From Brasenia schreberi (Eukaryota; Streptophyta; Magnoliopsida; Nymphaeales; Cabombaceae): a DNA stretch of 64,000 nucleotides. The stretch spans positions 2,728,001 to 2,792,000 of the forward strand of contig JAYKKT010000076.1 of the NCBI GenBank assembly GCA_036023115.1, given 5' to 3'. This document shows positions 55,211 to 64,000 of the stretch, one piece after another. The translations under genes and the position numbers were made by a program. Each line of letters starts with the position of its first letter. Position 1 is the stretch's first letter. A model generated the notes under the pieces. That model was not told where the DNA came from, did no database searches, and saw nothing but the letters and a program-made list of their open reading frames with translations.

Positions 55211-58200
55211 TGTAAACACCCCGAAATCCCACGAATTTCTCAAAATCCATCTGGTTTTATATAAGCAGCCCCAAAGGGCCATTTTGAGTTTGGAAGCCCA
55301 GGAGCCTTCCAAACAACCCTGTATATATGTTTTAAACTTTATCTTTCAAAAACATATGATATAGCTTTTGAAAACCCTTTTAAAACATGTTTTGAAACCC
55401 CGAAGTAGCTTGGCCTGATCAAGACAGGACCAGGAGAGCCAAGAAGAGCCCGGAACTGGAGCACCTGTCGAGCCCGGCGCAGCAACTCTTGCATCTGATT
55501 CACACCCCAGGATCTCGAACGTCCAAGACCCTGTTCTTACCAAAATATCATTTGAAGTCATCTCCGGAAGGCAGAAACGGAGGCGGACAACCATGTTGGC
55601 GAAGACCCAACGCAGACGGAGTACTGATGCTGTCAGGCCCCGCACGAATCGTCCGTTTCGAACCCAGCTCGAAGGAGTCAGAGTTCAGTTTGGATTGAAT
55701 CTGGACCATATATATCCAGATCCCAATCCAAACCCATATGTGGACTTGGATTTGGATTTGGATCCAGAGATCCAATCCAATATCCATATCCATGGCCCAC
55801 ATCACCTTCTCATAAATGGAGGTGGGGCCCACTTGAAATTCACGTGGGATATTGGGCATGAGAGAGAGTGGGGGTGATAAATATCAAGAGTGTTGTATTA
55901 AGCTTGACTTGTGTGTCAAGTTTGGGTTTAATCTTGTGGTTTAGCCTAATTAAGTGGGTTTAAGCTTGTAATTAGCTAAAACCTAACCTAGGGCTGCACC
56001 AACATGGGGTGATCAAGGTCTATGGGCCATGCTAAGGGAGCTCCTTCACCTAAACCTAACCCAAAATGCCTAAACCTAGCCTAAACCCCTAATCCACCCC
56101 TAATCTGAACCTAATCACCTAACCCACTTCCCTAATCCCGGCCTAATCCCGACCTAATCACCTAACCCACTCCCCTAATCCTTCCCTAAACCTAGATTAA
56201 TTTCCCTAATCCTAGCCTAAACCTAGCCTAAACCACCTAACCTAGCTCACTAAACCTCACCCTAAAACCCAACCACCTAACCTAGCCCTAAACCACCCTT
56301 AGCCCACGATTTTCCCAAACACCTAGTTTTAAAATATCTGGCCCAATCCCATCCAGCCCACCTTATCTACATACTACCCTACCTAAACCACCTAACCACT
56401 ACCCACAACCCAGCCCTAACCGACCTACCCATCCCCTATTTAAACCCCCCCCATTGTGGGCGGGTTTTCCAAGTGGGAACCACTTTCCACTCCCAGCCGG
56501 GCCCTCTTCCTCTCCCATCTCTCACCCGTCTTCCCAGCAGTTCCAGCCCCACCAGCCGCCACCTGCTCCGCCACTCTCCCTCTTCCATCCACCATCACTG
56601 CCCCACCAGCCGGACGCCACCACCTCACTCAGCCGGGCCCTCTCCTTCTCCCATCTTCCACCAGCCGACAGCCACCTTTGCCGCCACTCCTTCCCATTCG
56701 GTAAGTCCCCCTAACTCCCTCAAAACCACTCTCTACCACCTCTCCACTCTTAGCCACCCATCTTCCCCTTAGCTGGCTCAGCCTCTTTGCCGCCACCACC
56801 TAAGCCTAGCCGAACCTAGGATAACCCAAGTGGCTGGCCACTACTCAGCCACCACCTCCCATTCGGCCGACCTCCCCCTAGGCGTCCTCTTTGGCCTTCC
56901 CACTAGCTCACCTTTTAGGTCCAGTTTCCCTAAGTCCCTAACTTACCTAGTGACCCTAAGACCCACTTAGTCAGCCACTCTAAACTCCCTACTTGGAGGC
57001 GCCGCCCACTTGCCACCGGTCCCCTTCGAGGCGTCCATCCCGCGCCCCATTTGCAGCCGGCCAGCACTCTTGGTCACACACCTTCGCGGAGCTCCCATTT
57101 GCAGCCCAAAGCCAAGGCCACGCTCAAGCAAGACCTCTACGGACCAGCTACTTGTAAGTTTCTAAACTCGGTCTTTAGTCATACGCTTGCTTGAAATTCA
57201 ATTTGATACGGGGTTGTAATAACGGAGAATAGTCTCCCCCCGCTTGTAATGACGTGGCTTGGCACAACCACACACGTGCACTCTCTTAGTCGTGCACGAT
57301 TTTGAACACACACGGGCCTAATCAGCCCCTAATATATAAGTGTACGTATATATTTCATTTCCGAAGGGTTTTGTTTAAGTTGGGTGTGTTGTCTTTCAAT
57401 TTAAACACTCTCACACACATTGAGCTTTCGCTCTTATTTGAAAGACCCAAGTAAGGGCCGACCTATACTATTTGGGTTTCATTTCATGTCGTGTGGGTAA
57501 GTCTTTCAATTTAAACACTCTCACACACATTGAGCTTTCGCTCTTATTTGAAAGACCCAAGTAAGGGCCGACCTATACTATTTGGGTTTCATTTCATGTC
57601 GTGTGAGTAAGTCTTTCAATTTAAACACTCTCACACACATTGAGCTTTCGCTCTTACTCCCAAGACCTTAGTAAAGGCCTTATTGCAGTTATATTTGGGT
57701 TTCATTTATGTCGTGTGTGTAGTACTTCAATTCAAGCACTCTCACACACATTGAGCCTTCGCTCTTACTCCCAAGACCTTAGTCAAGGCCATACTGCAAT
57801 TTATATTTGGGTTTAATTTCATGTCGTGTGTGTAAGTCTTTCAATTCAAACACGCACCCACATTGAGCCTTCGCTCTTATTTGCAAGACCCGAGTAAGGG
57901 CTCATATACATAAGATATATACATATCTCCCTTCGGTTATTTCCCTTCGGTTATTTCCCTTCGGTTATTTACCTTCTGTTATTTCCCTTCAGCATTGTCT
58001 TTACATTTCGGGTTTTCCCTTTGGAGTAGCGTGAGTTTGCATTGCATCTACGCCATACCACGAGGTAGGACGCATATTGCATCGAAGCAACCCCCGCTCG
58101 AATTCGCCCATGTAGTGGAGTGTTCATAACACACAAACTAGGCGACCCAAAAAGGGATAAAAGAAAAGACTTAGGCACGTGCAAATCCACGTGATCTAAA

Positions 58201-58505
58201 ACATGCAATCGCATCTTAAAGACCCGAAATAGACACCTCGAACCGTTTCGTAGACTTTCTCCCTAAAACTCGATTTTTGCAAAAGCGTACAGACTGACCC
58301 TTGCGCATCGGTGCAAGAAGGTCTGCGACGACAAGAGCTCACTTGCTCACAGTCGCCACGTTTAGAAGTCAGTATTGATATATCTTCGCTAGCTTAAGTA
58401 AGCTAGCTGGCACGCCCTGTTTGTATACATAGGCCTTAGACGCACGATAAGATCCACTCCAAGCCACGAAAGGGGCGAAGAGGCGGGGATTTTCGCGCGT
58501 CTACA
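55211..58505 (+). repeat. 3' LTR of E7 (3,295 bp)
   Basis: Reference family A LTR: TGTAAACACC at 55211, U3 inverted repeat around ATATATATCC (55690-55731), CCTAA-rich U3 (about 55978-56340), TATA-like CTATTTAAAC (56436-56445), donor CATTCG|GTAAGT (56701) and CTT|GTAAGT (about 57153), TTGTAATAACG block (57213-57250), 110-bp array (57400-57900), U5 hairpins (58290-58325, 58388-58407), PBS-like decamer (58408-58417), TCTACA at 58500-58505. Small Pro/Ser/Thr-rich frames in the leader are not conserved genes. Confidence 0.95.
56436..56445 (+). promoter_or_regulatory. LTR TATA-like box (E7 3' LTR)
   Basis: CTATTTAAAC followed by a C-run; transcription would start about 30 bases on, leaving a leader of roughly 2 kb before the LTR end. 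Confidence 0.6.
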
Positions 58506-58510
58506 AATGG

Positions 58511-60035
58511 GAAGAATGGCGTTTGTGCCATAGACCAGTTCGAATGGCGTGGCATTCGTGGGAGATCGGATGGAAGTCCTATAAGCCCATAAGGCTTCAT
58601 CCAGCTTCTCGTGCCACGTCCTACCCTTCTCTAAAGTCATCTCAATTATGCTAGTGAGAGTCTTGTTTGTGGCTTCGGCTTGGCCGTTGCCTTGAGGGTA
58701 GTAGGGCGAAGAGAAGTGGTGAGTTATGCCATACGTGTTGCACAACTTAACTATCCGCTCGTTCTTGAATGGGGTGCCATTATCAGACACAAGGTCTCGT
58801 GGAACCCCAAATCGAGCCAAGATATTCCTCCGGATGAAAGCCACCACATGTTGCCCCATCACGTTGGTTAGGGAAGTGGCTTCCACCCACTTGGAGAAAT
58901 ACTCCGTGGCTGCTAAAATAAATCGATGCCCATTCGAGGCCTTTGGAAATATTGGGCCTACAATGTCAAACACCCACATGGTAAATGGCCAGGGGCTGAC
59001 CACAGATTGTAATGCAGATGAAGGGATATGAATGGCGTGCCCATGCACTTGACATGGATGACACTTCCTAACATGATCGTGACAATCCTTTTTCAGGGTG
59101 GACCAAAAATAGCCCCCTCTAAGTATTTTCATTGCCATCATGTTGGCATTAACATGACCTCCACATTCTCCATCGTGGAACTCGTGCATCACTATCCTAG
59201 CCTCCTCTAGGTCGATACACCTAAGCAGAATGCCGGTGAAACTCTTTTTGTATAAAACCCCACCCAGAATGGTGTATCGGGTCGAAATTTTACGGATGAA
59301 TGCCTTATCTTTGGATGTGGCATCCTCGTCGAATCCCCCATTTTCTAAAAATTGTTTTATGTCATAAAACTAGGGTTTTTCAATAGACCCTAGGTTATTT
59401 TGGCAAATATCCAAGTCGTGTGTGGATGGGTTGGGCGCATGCCATATTTCTAAAGATCGAATCCCTGAAATGGGATCGACCTTTAGGGCTAAACCCACGG
59501 AGGAGAGGGCATCGACGATGCCATTGTCCTCTCTTCCTACATGTGTGAGTTTACACGATTGGAAGGACTGGACCAATCGAGTGGCCAATTCGTGATATGG
59601 AAGTAGTTTTTCATTACGTACTTGCCAAATTTTCAAAACCTGGTCTATGACAAGGAGCGAATCTCCAAAGACCTCGATGCATGATGCCCCTAGAGTTTTC
59701 GAAATTCTTAAGCCTTGTATGAGTGCTTCATACTTAGCTACGTTGTTGGAACATTCGAAATCTAAGCGGACTGCTATGGGAATCTCGCCCTTTTCAGGGG
59801 AGATGAGGATGACCCCAGCACCAGCCCCTTGTTGGTTTCTTGCCCCATCGAAGTGCATCTTCCACACTTGATTTTCGAAATTGTTTGCCAAAATGTGGTT
59901 TTGAAAATGGTTTTGTAATATGCCTTCATCAGGCATGTCAACAAGCGTGGGATATGCGTCTTCTAAGGGGAACTCAGCCACGTAATCTGCTAGGGCTTGC
60001 CCCTTAATGGAGATCTGGTGATGGTATTTCAGATC
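58511..60035 (-). pseudogene. pol: Central pol of E6 (tether, second RNase H, integrase core)
   Basis: On the minus strand from 60035: YHHQISIKGQALADY tether, archaeal-type RNase H (FDGARNQQGAGAG, FGDSLLVIDQ), UAG at 59372-59370 in place of a Trp codon, then in the same frame the integrase HHCC region (from 59190), FDIVGPI, SDNGTPF and QGNGQAEAT, and GTNAILPI at the E7 insertion. The RT part is displaced by the LTR at 60036. Confidence 0.9.
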
Positions 60036-61503
60036 TGTAGACGCACGAAAAAGTCCCACGCCTCTTCGCCCTTTTCTGGGCTTGAAGTGGATCCTCTCGT
60101 GCATCTAAGGCCTATTTATGCAAACAGGGCATGCCAGCTAGCTTACCTAAGCTAGCGAAGATGTAGAACTGACTTCTAATCGTGGCGACTGTGAGCAAGT
60201 GAGCTCTTGTCATCGCAGACCTTCTTGCACCAATGCGCAAGGGTCAGTCTGTACGCTTTACAAAAATCAAGTTTTTGGGATAGAAAGTTGTAAACACCCC
60301 GAAATCCCACGAATTTCTCAAATTCATCTGGTTTTGTAAAAGCAGCCCCAAAGGGCCATTTTGAGTTTGGAAACCCAGGAGCCTTCCAAACAACCCTGTA
60401 TATATGTTTTGAACTTTATATTTCAAAAACATACAATATGGCTTTTAAAACCTTTTTAAAACATGTTTTGGAACCCCGAAGCAGCTTGGCCTAATCTAGA
60501 CAGGACCAGGAGAGCTAAGAAGAGCCCGGAACCGGAGCACATGTCGAGCCCGGCACAGCAACTCTTGTATCAAATTCACACCTCCAGGATCTCGAACGTC
60601 CAAGACCCTGTTATCATCAAAACATCCTTTGAAGTCATCTCCGGAAGGCGAAAACAGAGGCGGATGATCATGTTGGCGAAGACCCAACACAGATGGAGCA
60701 CTGATGCTGTTAAGCCCCACACAAACCGTTCGTTTCGAATACAGCTCGAAGGAGTCAGAGTTTAGTTTGGATTGGATTTGGACCATATATATCCATATCC
60801 CAATCCAAACCCATGTATGGACTTGGATTTGGATTCAAAAATCCAATCCAATATCCATATCCATGGCCCACATCACCTTCTCATAAATGGAGGTGGGGCC
60901 CACTTGAAATTCACGTGGGATTATGGGCATGAGAGAGAGTGGGGGTGGATAAGATCAAGTGTGTTGTAATTAAGCTTGACTTGTGTGTCAAGTTTGGGGT
61001 TAATCATGTGGGTTAGCCTAATTGAGTGGGTTTAAGCTTGTAATTAGCCAAAACCTAACCTAGGGTTGCACCAACATGATGTGGTTAAGGTCTATGGGCC
61101 ATGCAAAGGGAGCTCCTTCTCGTAAACCTAACCCAAAATACCTAATACTAGCCTTCCACCCTAATCCGCCCTAATCTGAGCCTAATCACCTAACCTACCT
61201 CCCTAATCCCAACCTAATCACCTAACCCACTTCCCTAATCCTTCCCTAAACCTAAGTTAATTCCCCTAAACCTAGCCTAATCCTAGCCTAATCACCTAAC
61301 CTAGTTCACTAAACCTCACCCTAGAACCCACCCACCTAACCAAACCCTAAACCCCTAAACCACCCCTAGCCCACAACTTACCCAAACCACTAGTATCTAA
61401 AATATCTGGCCCTACCCTTTCCAGCCCACCTTATCATCATACCACCCTACCTAAACCACCTAACCACTACCCCAAACCCAGCCCTAACCGACCTACCCAT
61501 CCT

Positions 61504-61510
61504 TATATAA
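61504..61510 (+). promoter_or_regulatory. LTR TATA box (solo A LTR)
   Basis: TATATAA directly before a run of C; the best TATA match among the plus-strand LTRs. Confidence 0.65.
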
Positions 61511-62584
61511 ACCCCCCCCCTTGGGGCGGGTTTTCCTATCTAGAGGCTCTCTCCCTTCCCATCCTCTCTCACCTTGGTCCAGCCCAACCGAGCCCAGCCA
61601 CTTCATCCACGTCCAGCCAGGCCTTCCACCTGCACCACCACCAGCCACCACCGTGCTCTACCTGCTCCACCACACCCCAGCTGGCCCACCACCTGTCGCC
61701 ACCCCTGCCTTCGGCCGAACCACCCGCTCCACCACACCGGGCTTCTCTCTTCCATCCACCGCCTCTCTTCAAGCACGGTTAGTACCCCATCCTTCATCTC
61801 ACCTTCTCCACTCCCTCTCCACTCTCAGCCACTTGCACTACCACCACCTGCCCCCACAGCCAGCCACTTGCTACCACCCTTCCCATTCGGCCAAGCCTTA
61901 GCCATCCTAACTACCCGCCACTACCTAACCACCCTAGCTACACCCGGCTACCCCATCCAACTCCCTAAGAACTGCCCCTATCACCTTACCACAACCATCA
62001 CCACCTTACCCCATATCCTAGCTAGTTCCCTTCCCTTACACCACTCCTAGCCACCCTAACTGCCCGCCACACCAAGTCTCCCTAGCAGTCGGCCACTTCA
62101 ACCGACTGCCCCATACTCATTCGGCCCTTCCATCCGCCAGTCCCATACTTCCCCTAGGCTCTCCCTTAGACACTCCCTTAAACTCTACCTTAGTGCCATA
62201 CTCCCCCAACACTACACTCCCCCGAGTGACCTTACCTAGCCCCTTTAACCCCACACGTCAAGGCGACACCCTTGCTTGCAGCCGGCCACCTTCAAGGCAC
62301 CCGGCCAACACCCCTTGTCGCTCAACCTCGCGGAGCTCCCTTTTGCAGCCCAAGGCAAAGGCCAAACCCACGCTCAAGCAAGGCCTCTGCGGACCAGCTA
62401 CTAGTAAGTGCCTAACTCGGTCTTTAGTTGTATACTTGCTTGAGATTCAATTCGATACGGGGTTGTAATAACGGAGCATAGTCTCCCCCCGCTTGTAATA
62501 ACGTGGCTTGGCACACCCACACACGTGCACTCTCTTAGTTGTGCACGATTTTGAACACACACGGGCCTAATCAGCCCCTAATAC

Positions 62585-62585
<1 letters not shown>

Positions 62586-62628
<43 letters not shown>
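62586..62628 (+). repeat. AT dinucleotide microsatellite
   Basis: About twenty TA repeats, expanded relative to the GTGTACGTATATATTT at the same place in the E7 LTR. Confidence 0.95.
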
Positions 62629-62667
62629 TTTGATTTTGTAGGGTTTTGCTTAAGTTGGGTGCGTTGT

Positions 62668-63270
62668 CTTTCAATTCAAGCACTCACACACATTGAGCCT
62701 TCGCTCTTATTTGAAAGACCCAAGTAAGGGCCGACCTATACTATTTGGGTTTCATTTCATGTCGTGTGTGTAAGTCTTTCAATTCAAGCACTCTCACACA
62801 CATTGAGCCTTCGCTCTTATTTGAAAGACCCAAGTAAGGGCCGACCTATACTATTTGGGTTTCATTTCATGTCGTGTGTGTAAGTCTTTCAATTCAAGCA
62901 CTCTCACACACATTGAGCCTTCGCTCTTATTTGAAAGACCCAAGTAAGGGCCGACCTATACTATTTGGGTTTCATTTCATGTCGTGTGGGTAAGTCTTTC
63001 AATTCAAGCACTCTCACACACATTAAGCTTTCGCTCTTACTCCCAAGACCTTAGTCAAGGCCTATTGCAGTTATATTTGGGTTTAATTTCATGTCGTGTG
63101 CGTAGTACTTCAATTCAAGCACTCTCACACACATTGAGCCTTCGCTCTTACTCCCAAGACCTTAGTCAAGGCCATACTGCAATTTATATTTGGGTTTAAT
63201 TTCATGTCATGTGTGTAAGTCTTTCCATTCAAGCACGCACCCACATTGAGCCTTCGCTCTTATTTGCAAG
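62668..63270 (+). repeat. Expanded 110-bp tandem array (solo A LTR)
   Basis: About six units; the middle ones start at 62776, 62886 and 62996, exactly 110 bases apart. Each has TTGAGCCTTCGCTCTTA. Confidence 0.9.
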
Positions 63271-63660
63271 ACCCGAGTAAGGGCTCATATACATACTCTA
63301 TATACATATCTCCCTTCGGCATTTTACTTTACAAGTCATTTCCCTTCGGTTATTTCCCTTCAGTATTGTCTTTACATTCAGGTTTTCCCTTTGGAGTAGC
63401 GTGAGTTTGCATTGCATCTATGCCATACCACGAGGTAGGACGCATATTGCATCAAAGCAAGCCCCGCTCGAATTCGCCCATGTAGTGGAGTGTTCATAAC
63501 ACACAAACTAGGTGGCCCGAAAAGGGATAAAAGGAAAGACTTAGGCACGTGCAAATCCACGTGATCTAAAAAAATGTAACCGCATCTAAAAGACCCGAAT
63601 TAGACACCTCGAACCGCTTCGTAGACTTTCTCTCCCAAAACTCGATTTTTGCAAAGCGTA

Positions 63661-63789
63661 CAGACTGACTCTTGCGCATCGGTGCAAGAAGGTCTGCGAC
63701 GACAAGAGCTCACTTGCTCACAGTCGCCACGATTAGAAGTCAGTGTTAAATATATCTTCGCTAGCTTAGGTAAGCTAGCTGGCATGCCC
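63661..63789 (+). promoter_or_regulatory. U5 hairpin block with PBS-like decamer (solo A LTR)
   Basis: CAGAC/GTCTG hairpin 63661-63696, GCTAGCTTAGGTAAGCTAGC at 63760-63779, TGGCATGCCC at 63780-63789 (one change from the PBS). Confidence 0.6.
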
Positions 63790-64000
63790 TGTTTGCATAA
63801 ATAGGCCTTAGACACACGAGAGGATCCGCTCCGAGCCATGAAAAGGTGAGAAGCAGGGATTTTTCGCGCGTCTACAAAAGTCTACGAAGCGGTTCGAGGT
63901 GTCTAATTCGGGTCTTTTAGATGCGGTTGCATATTTTAGATCACGTGGATTTGCACGTGCCTATGTCTTTCCTTTTATCCCTTTTCGGGCCACCTAGTTT

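Larger units (their letters stand above)
33223..58505 (+). mobile_element. E7: near-intact family A element with E8 nested in its 5' LTR, TSD AATGG
   Basis: AATGG at 33218-33222 and 58506-58510. 5' LTR 33223-47223 (3,289 bp without E8), internal 47224-55210, 3' LTR 55211-58505 (3,295 bp); about 14.6 kb without E8. The two LTRs differ at scattered single bases, so the insertion is fairly young. pol is open over its full length; gag carries one single-base deletion. Confidence 0.96.
31668..60035 (-). mobile_element. E6: minus family A element, split by E7
   Basis: Internal sequence at 31668-33222 (PPT, 3' UTR, pol C-terminus) and 58511-60035 (integrase back to the tether before the second RNase H). 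E7 with target duplication AATGG sits between, interrupting integrase just after GTNAILPI. Upstream pol is cut at 60035 by another LTR. Its 3' LTR is the shared 25233-31667 LTR. Confidence 0.92.
60289..63876 (+). mobile_element. Solo LTR, family A (3,588 bp), TSD AAAGT
   Basis: TGTAAACACC to TCTACA, flanked by AAAGT at 60284-60288 and 63877-63881. Contains TATATAA (61504-61510), an exact AAACCCTAA (61342-61350), donor-like CGGTTAGT (about 61778), CTA|GTAAGTG (about 62403), a long AT microsatellite, six 110-bp units and the U5 hairpins. Longer than the E7 LTR mainly through the tandem array. Confidence 0.94.
60036..64000 (-). repeat. Family A LTR inserted in E6 pol, interrupted by a solo LTR, right end off-window
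   Basis: Starts TGTAGACGC at 60036 next to pol; AGATC (60031-60035) is the expected target duplication. Present as 60036-60288 (hairpin block and U5) and from 63882 to the window end, which continues the same LTR. Whether it is solo or part of a full element cannot be told here. Confidence 0.9.

Noticed and set aside
62668..63270. Possible CRISPR array (regular 110-bp repeats)
   Set aside because: Units are direct tandem repeats without unique spacers, in a plant LTR; no cas genes.
1..64000. Host protein genes, tRNA, rRNA or a bacterial system
   Set aside because: Nothing outside retrotransposon sequence was recognised; every stretch maps to an LTR, an internal region or an inserted scrap.

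Overview
The window looks like intergenic nuclear DNA from a large, repeat-rich seed-plant genome. Every protein-coding stretch I can identify belongs to Ty3/gypsy LTR retrotransposons of the Tat type: a CHHC gag zinc knuckle, aspartic protease, RT, RNase H, a second (archaeal-type) RNase H, a DD35E integrase and no chromodomain. I found no host gene, tRNA, rRNA or prokaryotic feature.

Two related families dominate. Family A is autonomous, with LTRs of 3.2-3.6 kb that begin TGTAAACACCCCGAAAT and end TCTACA. Family B is non-autonomous, with LTRs of 2.8-3.3 kb that begin TGTAAACACCCCAAATC. A short scrap of a third family lies at 17451-18303. The families share LTR tips, primer binding site, PPT with an adjoining palindrome, and several hairpins, while most other sequence has diverged.

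Layout: 1-8437 is E1 (minus, A; pol runs off the left edge, gag, PBS, 5' LTR), inserted in a minus LTR whose remainder is 8438-10054. 10055-11443 is E3, a plus-strand pol fragment. 11444-14622 is a minus LTR without a target duplication. 14623-22660 is E4, an old plus-strand A element. 22661-25232 is E5, a minus A element with an internal deletion. 25233-31667 is one minus LTR shared by E5 on its left and E6 on its right, and it carries a solo B LTR (27802-30633, TSD GGTAG). 31668-60035 is E6 (minus, A), split at its integrase by E7 (plus, A, 33223-58505, TSD AATGG). The 5' LTR of E7 is split by E8 (minus, B, 35300-46006, TSD GTCGT). From 60036 a minus A LTR interrupts E6 pol and is itself interrupted by a solo A LTR (60289-63876, TSD AAAGT).

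The TSDs fix the nesting order, and LTR divergence agrees with it: the E8 LTRs look nearly identical, those of E7 differ at several sites. E7 has a full-length pol but a one-base deletion in gag. E8 is an internally deleted relative that keeps the ends of Gag (N-terminal coiled coil and C-terminal G-patch), remnants of RT and integrase, and the cis signals, so it probably depends on family A proteins.

The most interesting signal is a recurring set of RNA-level elements: candidate splice donors in the LTR leader, an acceptor just before the gag AUG, a donor just after the protease domain, an acceptor just before pol, and paired hairpins in the 3' UTR. Together they suggest spliced expression of pol plus a structured element that could help export unspliced RNA. 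This is inference from sequence and has not been tested.
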